From contig NZ_QNRK01000016.1 of assembly GCF_003315135.1 (NCBI RefSeq), positions 1-64,000 of the forward strand: a stretch of 64,000 nucleotides of DNA, written 5' to 3'. Under the pieces are notes generated by a model, which saw nothing but the letters and a program-made list of their open reading frames with translations, was not told the DNA's origin and did not search any database. This DNA comes from Roseiarcus fermentans (GTDB lineage Bacteria; Pseudomonadota; Alphaproteobacteria; Rhizobiales; Beijerinckiaceae). Shown one piece after another: positions 19,639-36,633 of this stretch (positions are counted from its first letter, which is position 1; the number at the start of each line of letters is the position of its first letter). The position numbers and the translations under genes are program-made.

Positions 19639-19966
19639 GAGACCTCTCCGGAGACAGAGCGGAAGACGAAGAAAGGGGGCGAGCGGCGGCGCAGGAATCG
19701 GGACCGCGCCAGCGCAGCGCGACGTCGACGACATTGGCGAGGAGCGCGGCCAGCAGCCAGAGCGCGACGACGGCGAACGGCGCGTCGCCGATCGCGGCCC
19801 GCAGCGCCATCAGCAGGGCGGCGCCGGCCGCGCAGTTGGCGATCGAGGAGGCGCTCGACGGGCCGCGGCCGAACAGCCGCCGCGCCGCCACGAGCCCGAT
19901 CGCCTCGAGCGCCACCAGCGCGACGATCGCGTCGATCAGGAGACCGGCGTCCGGATATCCGCCCAT
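19631..19966 (-). CDS. Small membrane protein between tspO and dxs, unknown function
   Basis: The 111-residue product has about three hydrophobic segments: [19 protein letters not shown] near 9-27, [18 protein letters not shown] near 43-60, and [20 protein letters not shown] near 64-83. A Ser/Arg-rich tail follows. I do not recognise a family. It starts 5 bases after the tspO stop and its TGA lies inside the dxs start region, so it is very probably a real operon member. Location suggests a link to isoprenoid or pigment membranes, but that is a guess. Confidence 0.7.
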   Translation of the reverse strand: MGGYPDAGLLIDAIVALVALEAIGLVAARRLFGRGPSSASSIANCAAGAALLMALRAAIGDAPFAVVALWLLAALLANVVDVALRWRGPDSCAAARPLSSSSALSPERSRV

Positions 19967-19971
19967 CGCGG

Positions 19972-20487
19972 CTACTTTCGCGGCGTCGCGGCGGCGTCGG
20001 ATCCGAAAGGCCGGTTCAACACGACGACGCGCCAGTTGAGCCAGCCCGCGTAGGTCACCCAGAGCAGATAGGGCAGGATCAGCCAGCCGGCGAGCGGCGT
20101 GATCCAGAACATCAGGATCACCAGCGGCACGATCGACAGCCAGAACGGAACCCACTCGATCAGCGCCCAGTCGGGGCGTTGCAGCGTGAAGAAGAGCGGG
20201 CTCCACAGGACGTTCAGCACGCCGTTGATGGCGAACAGCCAGATCATGGTCGTCCGGTCTTCGGCGTCGGCGGCGCCCCAGCCGATCACCGCGCTCGCGG
20301 CGATGAACACGTAGATCGTGGTCCAGCCGGGCCCGAACGCCCAGTCCGGGGGCTTCAGGCGCGGGAACTTCAGGGCCTTGTACCAGGGACCGACGTTGGT
20401 CGCGGCGGCGCCGGCGAAGGCGAGGACCGCCACACAGGCAATCACGACCGCAATGACGGGCCAGCGTTCGGCAAGGGTTTGGATCAT
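19972..20487 (-). CDS. tspO: TspO/MBR tryptophan-rich sensory protein
   Basis: The 171-residue, five-helix membrane protein has the TspO signatures: KFPRLKPPDWAFGPGWTTIY in the first loop, an INGVLNVLWSPLFF helix and LLPYLLWVTYAGWLNW near the C-terminus. In Rhodobacter, TspO lies in the outer membrane, binds or degrades tetrapyrroles and affects PpsR-controlled genes. Its ATG overlaps the bchP stop (ATGA). The position between bchP and dxs fits a role in tetrapyrrole signalling; this is known biology for the family, not shown here. Confidence 0.95.
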   Translation of the reverse strand: MIQTLAERWPVIAVVIACVAVLAFAGAAATNVGPWYKALKFPRLKPPDWAFGPGWTTIYVFIAASAVIGWGAADAEDRTTMIWLFAINGVLNVLWSPLFFTLQRPDWALIEWVPFWLSIVPLVILMFWITPLAGWLILPYLLWVTYAGWLNWRVVVLNRPFGSDAAATPRK

Positions 20488-21677
20488 GGCGGGACGAGCC
20501 TGAAGAGGTGGGCGAGGTCTTTGAAGAAGACCTTGACGTGCGCCAGCGGGTCGCGGCGCACCAGCTTCTTGTTCATGTAGGATTCCCACGTCAGGCGCTG
20601 CACATCCTTGTCGCGGCACATGCTGACGAACCGCTCCCGACGCTTGTCGTTGACGTACCAGAATCGCTGCATGAGTCCGAGAATCCAGAACACCCGGCCG
20701 TGTTCCTTCATGAACCGCTTGCGCGCGAGCCTGAGCGCGCGGGCGTCGCCGGTGGCGATCGCCTGCTCGGCCGCTTCCGCCGCGAGACGGCCGCCGAGCA
20801 TGGCGTAGTAGATGCCTTCGCCCGAGGCCGGCGCCACGACCCCGGCGGCGTCGCCGGCGAGCACCACGTCGCGGCCGTTGTCCCAGCGGGGCAGGGGCTT
20901 GAGCGGAATCGGAGCGCCTTCGCTGCGGATCGTGCGCAGGGCGTCGAGCCCGGTTTCGGCGCGCAGCGCCTGCACTGACCCCTTCAGCGAGAAGCCCTTG
21001 TGCGCGGTGCCGGAGCCGACGCTCATCGTGGAGCCGTGCGGGAAGATCCAGGCGTAGAAGTCCGGCGAGAGCGTTCCGCGGTAGTAGATCTCGCAGCGGT
21101 TGTCCGGGGCGCCGGTGGCCGCGTCGACCGGCGCCTCGACGATCTCGTGATAGGCGAACACGAATTTGCCGCGCTTGGAATTGCGGACCTCGTCGCGCGC
21201 GACCGCCGAATTGGCGCCGTCGGCGCCGATGACGATCCTGCCCTTCAGCGTCCCGGCCGCGCCGGCCGCGTCCTTGGCGGCGAAATGGACGACCGGCAGG
21301 CCGTCCGCGCCTCGGGAAAGCGTCTCGAACCGGCCGGTGAAACGCTTCGCCCCCGAGCGCTCGGCGCGATCGCGCAGCCATTCGTCGAACTCTTCCCGGT
21401 CCACCATGCCGACGAATCCGCCGTCGATCGGCATGTCGACGCTGACGCCCTTCGGCGACACCATCGTGGCGAGGGACACGCGCGCCTTGAGCAGGTGGGC
21501 GGGGATGTCGAAATCGCGGATGAGGCGGGGCGGGATCGCGCCGCCGCAGGGTTTGATGCGCCCCGCCCGGTCGAGCAGCGCCACCTTCAGTCCGCGCGTC
21601 GCCAGGTCGGTGGCCGCCGTCGCGCCGGAGGGCCCGCCGCCAACCACGATCACGTCGAAGATCTCATCGTTTGCCAT
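20484..21677 (-). CDS. bchP: Geranylgeranyl reductase of bacteriochlorophyll tail
   Basis: BchP saturates the geranylgeranyl tail of bacteriochlorophyll to phytyl. The 397-residue flavoprotein has FAD motif VIVVGGGPSGATAATDLA near residue 10, then LLDRAGRIKPCGGAIPPRLI, the GRIVIGADGANSAVARDEVR motif and VVLAGDAAGVVAPASGEGIY. It is full length. It is 16 bases downstream of bch2 and overlaps tspO. The partner gene bchG (tail attachment), usually one or two genes upstream, is absent here. Confidence 0.97.
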   Translation of the reverse strand: MANDEIFDVIVVGGGPSGATAATDLATRGLKVALLDRAGRIKPCGGAIPPRLIRDFDIPAHLLKARVSLATMVSPKGVSVDMPIDGGFVGMVDREEFDEWLRDRAERSGAKRFTGRFETLSRGADGLPVVHFAAKDAAGAAGTLKGRIVIGADGANSAVARDEVRNSKRGKFVFAYHEIVEAPVDAATGAPDNRCEIYYRGTLSPDFYAWIFPHGSTMSVGSGTAHKGFSLKGSVQALRAETGLDALRTIRSEGAPIPLKPLPRWDNGRDVVLAGDAAGVVAPASGEGIYYAMLGGRLAAEAAEQAIATGDARALRLARKRFMKEHGRVFWILGLMQRFWYVNDKRRERFVSMCRDKDVQRLTWESYMNKKLVRRDPLAHVKVFFKDLAHLFRLVPP

Positions 21678-21693
21678 GACGGCGAGGTCCCCC

Positions 21694-23034
21694 TCAGGCT
21701 TGCGCGGACAGCGCCGGCTGCGCCGAAGCCGTCGCGCTTTCGCGCGCCGCGCCCGGCGCGCTCGAGCGCGCGAGGGCGGTTGCGAACAGGAAAAGCGCCG
21801 CCTCGAGCCCGAACACGAGCGCGTAGGCTGCGAGCGGCGTCGCGCCCAGGCTCCGTCCCACGTCGACGAGGACGGTCGCGGCCACCCCGCCGGCGCCGTA
21901 GGCGATCGCCTGCGCGGCGCCCCAGAGACCCATGCGGGTCCCTTCGCGCGCCGCGGCGCCGGCGCTCGCGAGCCCCATCATGGAGCCGATCGCCGCGACC
22001 GCGTAGACGCCGTTGGACAGGCCGAGCGCGAACACCGAAGCGCGGAAGGCGTCGGGGCCGAGGCCGAGGAGACCGTTCGCGGCGATGGCCGCGAGCGAGA
22101 CGGCGGAGGCCGCGCAGCCGGCCGTCGTCCAGAGCCTGAGCGAGCCCAGGATCGGGCCGCCGATCGCCGTCGCCACGGTCGCGACGCCGAGCATCCCGAT
22201 CAGGACGCCGCCGTGCTGAAGTCCGGCGAGCTTCGTCGTCGACCCCGGAGTCATGCCGAACACGAGGCCCGCGAACGGCTCGATCAGCAGTTCCTGCGCG
22301 CCGTAGGCGAGCATCGACACGAAGATGAAGATGGTGAACCGGCGGACCGACCGCTCCCGCCAGATCTCGCCGAGCGCGACGAGGAACGACGACGGACGAT
22401 GGCTGCGGGCGGCGGCCGCCGCCGCAGGGACGCGGTCCTCGACGCCCAGCACGGCGAGCGTCGCCAGAACGAAGGCGATCGCGGCCACCGAACCGGTCAC
22501 CTCGATCAGGCGGGCGTTGGAGAACGGGTCGAGGAAATGGCCCGCGAGCGGCGCCGACACGGCGAAGCCGAGGATCATCATCATCCAGACCAACGAAGCC
22601 GCGGCGGCGCGGCGCTCCGGCGCGACGCGGGAGGCGAGCAGCGCCAGCACGGAGGTGCCGGCCGATCCCGCGCCCATGCCCACGAGCAGGAAGGCGACCG
22701 CCGCGACCGAGAGGCCGAGAACACGGGAATCCGCGGCGAGCGCTGTTCCGACCGCCGCGCCGAGCGCGCCGATGGCGAGCGTCGCCATGCCGCCGACGAT
22801 CCAGGGGGTGCGCCGGCCGCCGACGTCCGAGCCGTAGCCCCATGCGGGGCGGAAGATCTGCACCGCGTAATGGGAGGCGACCAGAAGGCCGGGAACGAGC
22901 GCGGGCAGCGCCAGTTCGACCACCATCACCCGATTGATCGTCGAGGTCATCAGGACGACGATCGCGCCGAGCGCGCTCTGCGCCAGCCCGAGCCGGACGA
23001 TGCCGGACCAGCCCAGCCCGCCGACGGCCTTCAC
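21694..23034 (-). CDS. bch2: Bch2/PucC-family (BCH2 clade) membrane transporter-like protein
   Basis: This about 446-residue, 12-helix major-facilitator-like protein is of the BCH2 (Orf428) clade of the PucC family: LGWSGIVRLGLAQSALGAIV, STINRVMVVELALPALVPG, HYAVQIFRPAWGYGSDVGGR and GMTPGSTTKLAGLQHGGVLI. Relatives help assemble antenna or pigment but its exact cargo is unknown. The GTG at 23034 has GGAG seven bases upstream; a GTG at 23061 is in frame but lacks one. Two PpsR-type operators lie 119-172 bases upstream, so it begins the bch2-bchP-tspO-orf-dxs operon. In most PGCs bchG lies between ppsR and this gene; here it does not. Confidence 0.92.
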   Translation of the reverse strand: MKAVGGLGWSGIVRLGLAQSALGAIVVLMTSTINRVMVVELALPALVPGLLVASHYAVQIFRPAWGYGSDVGGRRTPWIVGGMATLAIGALGAAVGTALAADSRVLGLSVAAVAFLLVGMGAGSAGTSVLALLASRVAPERRAAAASLVWMMMILGFAVSAPLAGHFLDPFSNARLIEVTGSVAAIAFVLATLAVLGVEDRVPAAAAAARSHRPSSFLVALGEIWRERSVRRFTIFIFVSMLAYGAQELLIEPFAGLVFGMTPGSTTKLAGLQHGGVLIGMLGVATVATAIGGPILGSLRLWTTAGCAASAVSLAAIAANGLLGLGPDAFRASVFALGLSNGVYAVAAIGSMMGLASAGAAAREGTRMGLWGAAQAIAYGAGGVAATVLVDVGRSLGATPLAAYALVFGLEAALFLFATALARSSAPGAARESATASAQPALSAQA

Positions 23035-23152
23035 GGCGCCGCTCCGGCGACGGTCCCGCACGGCGCCGGCCCGGCGACGGGCTCGGGCAGGTCCGGAACG
23101 GCTGTGGGCTGGAGACTCCGCATGGGCGAACCTAATCGCGGGCGCCTGTGCC

Positions 23153-23170
23153 TGTCAAGCTAGGTTGACA
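23153..23170. promoter_or_regulatory. Perfect PpsR/CrtJ-type operator upstream of bch2
   Basis: TGTCAA-gctagg-TTGACA: perfect 6-bp inverted arms and TGT-N12-ACA. It is one of a pair with 23189-23206 in the gap between the second ppsR and bch2, as expected for cooperative PpsR binding. Confidence 0.8.
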
Positions 23171-23188
23171 CTCACGCCCGCCGAATCG

Positions 23189-23206
23189 TGTCACGCATCA
23201 GCGACA
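23189..23206. promoter_or_regulatory. Second PpsR/CrtJ-type operator upstream of bch2
   Basis: TGT-cacgcatcagcg-ACA fits the 12-base spacing. Inner symmetry is weaker than in its neighbour 18 bases away, but the paired arrangement supports it. Confidence 0.65.
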
Positions 23207-23217
23207 CTTGGACGCAT

Positions 23218-24660
23218 TCAGCGCTCCTGGCCGTCGCCGTCGCCGCCGTCCGCCAGGCCATAGCGCCTGAGCTTGACGTAGAACGCCTGCCGGCTGAGGC
23301 CGAGCATTTCCGCAGCCGACGCGCGGTTCTCCCGGGTCAGCTCGAGGGCGGCCTCGATGCACAGGCGCTCGATCAGGTCGGTCGTCTCGCGCACGAGGTT
23401 CTTCATCGGAACGCGTCCGACCAGTTCGGTGAACTGCTCGACGGTGCGGGGAAGCTCGCGGCCCCCCAGCCGCTCGCGCCCGCCGCGCCATCCGGTGGCG
23501 CGGATCGCCAGGCCATAGATCGGCGTCGCGCCGCCGACCGCCGACGCGGCCACGATTTCCACGTCCTCGACGGTCCCGAGTTCGCCGCGCGCCACGGTCG
23601 AGAAGATGCGCACGCTCCCGTGCGCGCGGAGATTGGAGAAGAGGACGTCGATGTCGACGCCGGGGCGGCCGATCCAGCGCTCGATCGATTCGCCCCGCGC
23701 CTGGACCACGGTGGTCGCCTGGACGAGATCCAGGAACGCCGCGTTCGCGGTCATGATCCGGCCGTCCTCGGCCACCACCACGAGGGCCTCGGGGATGGCC
23801 TCGACGAGGCGCAGGATGTTGGCGTCGTCGGCGGACGCCGCGAGGGAGGCGTCGCCCAGCCGCGACAGGAGGACCACGAGATGCGCCACGCCGTCCTGCC
23901 GGTAGGACGAGCCGGTCATGAGGACGTCGCCGTGGTCGTGCCCCAGCTGGGCGTGGACCCGGTCGACGCGCGGCGCGACGCGGGTCGCGGCGAGGAACGA
24001 GCGCGTGGTCTGGCGGCTCGAATCGGCGAACAGGTCCTCGAAGTCGCGGCCGGCGAGTTTCTTCGGCTCGACGCCGAGCAGGATCGCGGCCGCCGGATTG
24101 GCCTCGACGATCCGCGCCGTGCCCGAATCGAGAATCAGCACCGCCTCGGAGGCCAGCTGATAGAGCAGCCGGTATCGCTTTTCCGCGTTGCGAATCCGGG
24201 TGTATTCGCGCTCCATTTCCTGCTGCGCCTCGACGAGGCGCTGCTGAAGCGCGGCCATTTGCCTCAGATCGCGGCCGACCGCGACGATGCGGCCGTCCTC
24301 TCCGAACCGGAGCGCCCGGTAACGGATCGGAATGTCGGCGCCGCGGGCGGAGGGATGGTTGACCTGGCGCCCGCGCGCCGACAGGCGCGGAGACGAATCG
24401 CGGATCAACTCCTCGATCTTGGCTCGGCTTTCGATCGTGACCGTGTCGACGAGCCGTTTGCCGATCCATTCCGAGCCCATCGAGCCCGCGAGATCCGCCT
24501 CAGCGATGGCGGCGTCGAGAATCGTGCCGCCGCCGTCGAGGACGAACGTCACGTCGGCGGTCGCGGCGAGCAGACTGCCCACGGCTTCGGGATCGAGACC
24601 CCGCAAGAGTTCGGGCGCCGCAAACCGCGCCGGGGACCCCGACCTTGCACCATCCACCAC
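23218..24660 (-). CDS. ppsR: PpsR/CrtJ-type repressor, second copy
   Basis: The protein is about 480 residues long from a GTG at 24660, which has GAGGGG just upstream. TTG at 24696 and GTG at 24687 are in-frame alternatives without ribosome sites. Order of parts: N-terminal PAS-like domain (ATADVTFVLDGGGTILDAAI), Q-linker helix (LQQRLVEAQQEMEREYTRIR), two PAS domains (LASEAVLILDSGTARIVEAN; IPEALVVVAEDGRIMTANAA) and a Fis-type HTH (AEMLGLSRQAFYVKLRRYGL). It has a single cysteine, just ahead of the HTH (ERLCIEAALE), like Cys420 of CrtJ, so redox control would need an intermolecular bond or oxidation of that residue. It follows aerR on the same strand. Two PpsR-type operators lie directly downstream, before bch2. 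Confidence 0.95.
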   Translation of the reverse strand: MVDGARSGSPARFAAPELLRGLDPEAVGSLLAATADVTFVLDGGGTILDAAIAEADLAGSMGSEWIGKRLVDTVTIESRAKIEELIRDSSPRLSARGRQVNHPSARGADIPIRYRALRFGEDGRIVAVGRDLRQMAALQQRLVEAQQEMEREYTRIRNAEKRYRLLYQLASEAVLILDSGTARIVEANPAAAILLGVEPKKLAGRDFEDLFADSSRQTTRSFLAATRVAPRVDRVHAQLGHDHGDVLMTGSSYRQDGVAHLVVLLSRLGDASLAASADDANILRLVEAIPEALVVVAEDGRIMTANAAFLDLVQATTVVQARGESIERWIGRPGVDIDVLFSNLRAHGSVRIFSTVARGELGTVEDVEIVAASAVGGATPIYGLAIRATGWRGGRERLGGRELPRTVEQFTELVGRVPMKNLVRETTDLIERLCIEAALELTRENRASAAEMLGLSRQAFYVKLRRYGLADGGDGDGQER

Positions 24661-24705
24661 GAGACCGCCCCTCGACTTGAGGATCACGTTTGACAAGGTA
24701 AAGCG

Positions 24706-27605
<2,900 letters not shown>

Positions 27606-27607
27606 AC

Positions 27608-29120
27608 ATGGACCTCACCCTCTGGACATACGAAGGTCCGCCGCACGTCGGGGCGATGCGCGTCGTGACGGGGATGCGCGGCGTCCACCTCGTCCTGCAC
27701 GCGCCGCAGGGCGACACCTACGCCGATCTGCTGTTCACCATGATCGAGCGGCGCGGCGAGCGCCCTCCGGTCACCTACACGACGTTCGCGGCGCGCGACC
27801 TCGGCTCCGACACCGCCGAGGTGTTCCAGGCCGCCGTCCGCGAGGCCTACGAGCGGTTCCGCCCGGAGGCGATCGTCGTCGGGGCGTCGTGCACCGCCGA
27901 ATTGCTCCAGGACGACCCCGGCGGCCTCGCCCGCGCGCTCGCCCTGCCGGTCCCGGTCATCCCGCTCGAACTCTCCGCCTATCGCCGGAAGGAGAACTGG
28001 GGCGCCGCCGAGACCTTCTACCGCATCGCGCGCGCGCTCGGCCGGCCGAAGCGGCAACGCGTCGCCTCGGCGCGCCCGCGCTGCAACCTGCTCGGTCCCA
28101 CGGCGCTCGGCTTCCGTCACCGCGACGACGTGATCGAGATCGCCCGGCTGCTGGAGGGCCTCGGCGTCGAGATCGCCACGACCGCGCCGCTCGGCGCCTC
28201 GGCCGAAGACGTTTCCCGGCTCGGCGAGGCCGACTTCAACGTCGTGCTCTATCCCGAAGTGGCGCTTCCGACCGCCCAGTGGCTGGAAAAGGCCTATGGG
28301 CAACCCTACACCCGCACGGTCCCGATCGGCGTCGGGGCGACCCGCGCCTTCGTCGCAGAAGTGGCCGGGCTCGCCGGGCTCGAACCCGACCGCGCGCAGC
28401 GCGAGGGCGGCTCGCGCCTGCCGTGGTGGTCGCGCTCGGTCGACTCCACCTATCTGACCGGCAAGCGCGTCTTCATCTTCGGCGACGCGACCCATGCGCT
28501 CGCCGCCGCGCGCGCCGCACGCGACGAGTTCGGCTTCAAGGTCGTGGGAATCGGGACCTACTCCCGCGAATTCGCGCGCGAGATCCGGGAAGCCGCCGCC
28601 GCGCTCGACGCGGAAGCGCTGATCTGCGACGACTACCTCGAGGTCGAGGCGAAGGTCGCGGCGCTGGGCCCGGAGTTGGTGCTCGGCACGCAGATGGAGC
28701 GCCACGTCGCCAAGCGGCTCGGCATTCCGTGCGCCGTGATCTCCGCGCCCGTTCATGTGCAGGATTTCCCCGCGCGCTACTCGCCGCAGATGGGCTTCGA
28801 AGGGGCGAACGTGCTGTTCGACTCGTGGGTCCATCCGCTGATGATGGGCCTCGAGGAGCATCTGCTGACGATGTTCCGCGACGATCCCGAATTCCACGAC
28901 GGCGCGCTTCCCTCTCATCTCGGCCGCAAGCCGGAGGCGCCGGCGGTCGTGGTCGCGGAGCCGCTCGCGGTCGCGGGCGCGTCGGGTCCAGCGAGCTGGA
29001 CCGCCGACGCGGAGCGCGAGCTCAAGAAGATCCCGTTCTTCGTGCGCGGACGCGCCCGGAGCAACACCGAGACGTTTGCGCGCCAGCGCGGCCTGGCGAC
29101 CATCAGCGTAAGCACCCTCT

Positions 29121-29149
<29 letters not shown>
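27608..29149 (+). CDS. bchB: Light-independent protochlorophyllide reductase subunit B
   Basis: BchB binds protochlorophyllide with BchN. The 513-residue product has Asp36 ([10 protein letters not shown]), the unusual aspartate ligand of the NB-cluster known from R. capsulatus, then [19 protein letters not shown] and [20 protein letters not shown]. The C-terminal 50 residues form the conserved small domain ([20 protein letters not shown]). It overlaps the bchH start by 29 bases, a tight coupling. Intact. Confidence 0.97.
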
Positions 29150-33717
<4,568 letters not shown>

Positions 33718-33718
<1 letters not shown>

Positions 33719-34419
33719 TGACGAGCGGGACGTACCACACCCGGCGCGACGAGCTCGAGCGCTACTTCGACCGCACCGCGGTCGAGGCGTGGACGCGTCT
33801 GACCTCCGACGCGCCGGTCAGCCGGGTCCGCGCCACGGTGCGCGCCGGGCGCGACGCGATGCGCGAAACCATCGCGTCCTGGCTGCCGCAGGACCTTTGC
33901 GGCGCGCGCGTGCTCGACGCCGGCTGCGGCACGGGCGCGCTTTCGGTCGCGCTCGCCCGCCGGGGCGCAAACGTGCTCGGCGTCGACGTCTCCCCGACGC
34001 TGGTCGGGCTCGCCAACGAGCGCGCGCCGAAGGACCTCGCGCCCGGCCAGGCGACCTTCGCGGTCGGCGACATGCTCGATCCCGCGCTCGGCCGCTTCGA
34101 CTACGTGGTCGCGATGGACAGCCTAATCCACTACGAAGGGGCGGACATCGCCCGCACCGTGTCGGCGCTCGCGGCGCGCACGGAGGCGGCGGTCGTGTTC
34201 ACGATCGCCCCGCGCACGGCGCTCCTCACCCTGATGCACGCCGCCGGGCGGTTCCTGCCGCGCGGCGACCGCGCCCCGTCGATCGCACCGATCTCCAGGC
34301 GAGCGCTGGAAAAACGCCTGGACGGCGTCTTCGCCGATCCGCGCTGGCGGATCGCGCGGGGCCGGCGGATCGTGAGCGGCTTCTACATTTCCGAGGCCCT
34401 GGAGGTCGTTCGGCCATGA
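33718..34419 (+). CDS. bchM: Magnesium protoporphyrin IX O-methyltransferase
   Basis: BchM methylates Mg-protoporphyrin IX using S-adenosylmethionine. The 233-residue class I methyltransferase has the SAM motif VLDAGCGTGALSVALARRGA near residue 66, VLGVDVSPTLVGLANER, and the BchM-typical FDYVVAMDSLIHYEGAD. It is fused at both ends to its neighbours (TGATG with bchL, ATGA with lhaA). The next enzyme, the cyclase (acsF or bchE), is not in the window. Confidence 0.96.
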
Positions 34420-35864
34420 AAGCCGTCAGCGGAGCCATCGTCCGAGGGGTGATGCAGCTCGGGCCACGCTTCCTGCCGTTCGCCGATGCGGCGACGCCGG
34501 AGCTTCCGATGGAGCGGCTCCTGAGGCTGTCGCTGTTCCAGGTGACGGTCGGCATGGCCGTGGTGCTGCTGATCGGCACGCTGAACAGGGTGATGATCGT
34601 CGAGCTGGGCGTTCCGTCGTGGATCGTCGCCTGCATGCTGGCGTTGCCGCTGCTGTTCGCGCCGATGCGCGCGCTGATCGGCTTCCGCTCGGACCATCAC
34701 CGCTCGGTGCTCGGCTGGCGGCGCGTCCCCTACATCTGGTTCGGCACGCTGCTCCAGTTCGGCGGCTTCGCGATCATGCCGTTCGCGCTGATCCTCTTGT
34801 CGGGCGACACGCACTGGCCGGCGTGGGTCGGGCAGGCGGCGGCGGGACTGGCGTTCCTGCTCGTCGGCGCGGGGCTGCACACAGTGCAGACGATCGGGCT
34901 CGCGCTCGCGACCGACCTCGCGCCGGAGCGCGCCCGTCCGCGCGTCGTGGCGCTCCTGTGCGCGATGCTGCTCGTCGGCATGGCCGTCAGCGCCGTCGTG
35001 TTCGGGCTTCTGCTGCGTCATTTCAGCGAAGTGCGGCTCATCCAGGTCGTGCAGGGCGCGGCGCTCACGACCATGGCGCTGAACTGCGTCGCGCTGTGGA
35101 AGCAGGAGCCCCGCAACCTGCTGCGCGCCCCCGCGTCGTCGCGCCCGGCGCGCTTCCGGGACGCCTGGAGCGCCTTCGCCGGAGTGGCGCGGACCCGGCG
35201 CCTGCTGGTCGCGACCGCGCTCGGCACCGCCGGATTCAGCATGCAGGACATCCTGCTCGAGCCCTACGGCGGAAAGATCCTTCATCTTCCGGTCGGGGTG
35301 ACGACGGCGTTGACGGCGATGCTCGCGCTCGGAGGCGGCGCCGGACTGGTTCTCGCCGCGCGCCGGTTGGCCCGCGGGGCGGACCCGCACCGGGTCGCAG
35401 GCTACGGCGCGCTCGCCGGCGTCGTCGCGTTCGCCTGCGTGATCCTGTCCGCGCCGCTCGAGACGGGTCCGATGTTCGCCGTCGGGGTGGCGCTCATCGG
35501 CTTCGGCGGCGGTCTCTTCGCGCACGGCACGCTCACCGCCTCGATGGCGCTCGCAAAGCCCGAGGACCGGGGCCTCGCGCTCGGCGCCTGGAGCGCCTCG
35601 CAGGCGACCGCGGCGGGTCTCGCGGTCGCTTTCAGCGGCGTCGTCAACGACGTCGGTTCGTCGCTCGCGGTCGCCGGGGCATTCGGCGACGCGGTCGCAA
35701 GCCCGGTCACCGGCTACACCATCGTCTACGGCGTCGAAATCATTCTCTTGCTTGCGACCCTTGTCGCCATCGGGCCGCTCGTTCGCCCGCGCAGCGATCT
35801 CAGCAGCGGTTTGCCTTCGCATCTCGCTCCTGCGGTCGCTGGCGGACTTCAATCTGGAGGGTAG
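34416..35864 (+). CDS. lhaA: LhaA, PucC-family light-harvesting 1 assembly factor
   Basis: LhaA is a 12-helix membrane protein that helps assemble the LH1 antenna. The 482-residue product shares the PucC family start (LGPRFLPFADAATPELPMER, then FQVTVGMAVVLLIGTLNRVM), the loop FRSDHHRSVLGWRRVPYIWF and a middle GFSMQDILLEPYGGKILHLP. Position between bchM and puhA identifies it as LhaA rather than PucC. Ribosome site GGAGG precedes the ATG. It is clearly paralogous to pucC at 41432. Confidence 0.95.
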   Translation: MKAVSGAIVRGVMQLGPRFLPFADAATPELPMERLLRLSLFQVTVGMAVVLLIGTLNRVMIVELGVPSWIVACMLALPLLFAPMRALIGFRSDHHRSVLGWRRVPYIWFGTLLQFGGFAIMPFALILLSGDTHWPAWVGQAAAGLAFLLVGAGLHTVQTIGLALATDLAPERARPRVVALLCAMLLVGMAVSAVVFGLLLRHFSEVRLIQVVQGAALTTMALNCVALWKQEPRNLLRAPASSRPARFRDAWSAFAGVARTRRLLVATALGTAGFSMQDILLEPYGGKILHLPVGVTTALTAMLALGGGAGLVLAARRLARGADPHRVAGYGALAGVVAFACVILSAPLETGPMFAVGVALIGFGGGLFAHGTLTASMALAKPEDRGLALGAWSASQATAAGLAVAFSGVVNDVGSSLAVAGAFGDAVASPVTGYTIVYGVEIILLLATLVAIGPLVRPRSDLSSGLPSHLAPAVAGGLQSGG

Positions 35865-35868
35865 GGTC

Positions 35869-36633
35869 ATGAGAGGCGAATTGACGGCTCATATGGACGT
35901 TGCGCAGGTCGTTTTCGGCGCATTCATGCTGTGGTTTGTTGGGCTGGTGTTCTGGCTGCGCCGGGAGGACCGGCGGGAAGGCTACCCGCTCGAGGCCGAG
36001 GTGAGCGGCCACTTCAAGGCCCGCAACGTCATCTGGATCCCCGAGCCCAAGACGTTTCTTCGCGCCGACGGAAGCAAGGTCCTGGCGCCGAACTACAAGG
36101 GCGACGAGCGGCCGATCAACGCGCGCAAGGCCGAGCCGTGGCCGGGCGCGCCGCTGACCCCGACCGGCGATCCGCTGTCCGCCGGCGTCGGCCCCGGCAG
36201 CTACGCCGCGCGCGCCGACGAGCCTTACAAGACCGCCGACGGCCATGATCTGCTCGCGCCGCTCCGGGTCGCCACCAACTATGCGGTGCCGGCGGAAGGC
36301 GCGAACCCGGTCGGCTACGAAGTGGTCGGCGCCGACCGCGCCCCGGTCGGCCGGATCAAGGATCTGTGGGTCGACCGCGCCGAATCGGTCCTGCGCTACT
36401 ACGAGGTGGCGCTTGCGACCGGCGCGAGCGTGCTCCTTCCGGTCCACTTCGCCGACGTCAGCGCGAGGCAGCGGCGGATCACCGTCAACGCCCTGACGGG
36501 GGCGCAGTTCGCGGGCGTGCCGACGACCCGGACTCCGGACCGGGTCACGCTCGCCGAGGAAGACAAGATCTCGGCCTATTACGGCGCCGGCACGCTCTAC
36601 GCCACGCCGGACCGGGTGGAGCCGTTCCTGTGA
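35869..36633 (+). CDS. puhA: Photosynthetic reaction centre subunit H
   Basis: PuhA caps the L/M core on the cytoplasmic side. The 254-residue product has one N-terminal membrane helix (VVFGAFMLWFVGLVFWLRRE), then the soluble domain with EGYPLEAE, DRAPVGRIKDLWVDRAESVL and DKISAYYGAGTLYATPDRVE. The ATG follows GGAGGG. pufL and pufM, the core subunits, are not present in the window. Confidence 0.97.
   Translation: MRGELTAHMDVAQVVFGAFMLWFVGLVFWLRREDRREGYPLEAEVSGHFKARNVIWIPEPKTFLRADGSKVLAPNYKGDERPINARKAEPWPGAPLTPTGDPLSAGVGPGSYAARADEPYKTADGHDLLAPLRVATNYAVPAEGANPVGYEVVGADRAPVGRIKDLWVDRAESVLRYYEVALATGASVLLPVHFADVSARQRRITVNALTGAQFAGVPTTRTPDRVTLAEEDKISAYYGAGTLYATPDRVEPFL

Noticed and set aside
17707-20580. 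957-codon plus-strand open frame opposite dxs and tspO
   Set aside because: Shadow of genes on the other strand; no domain pattern.
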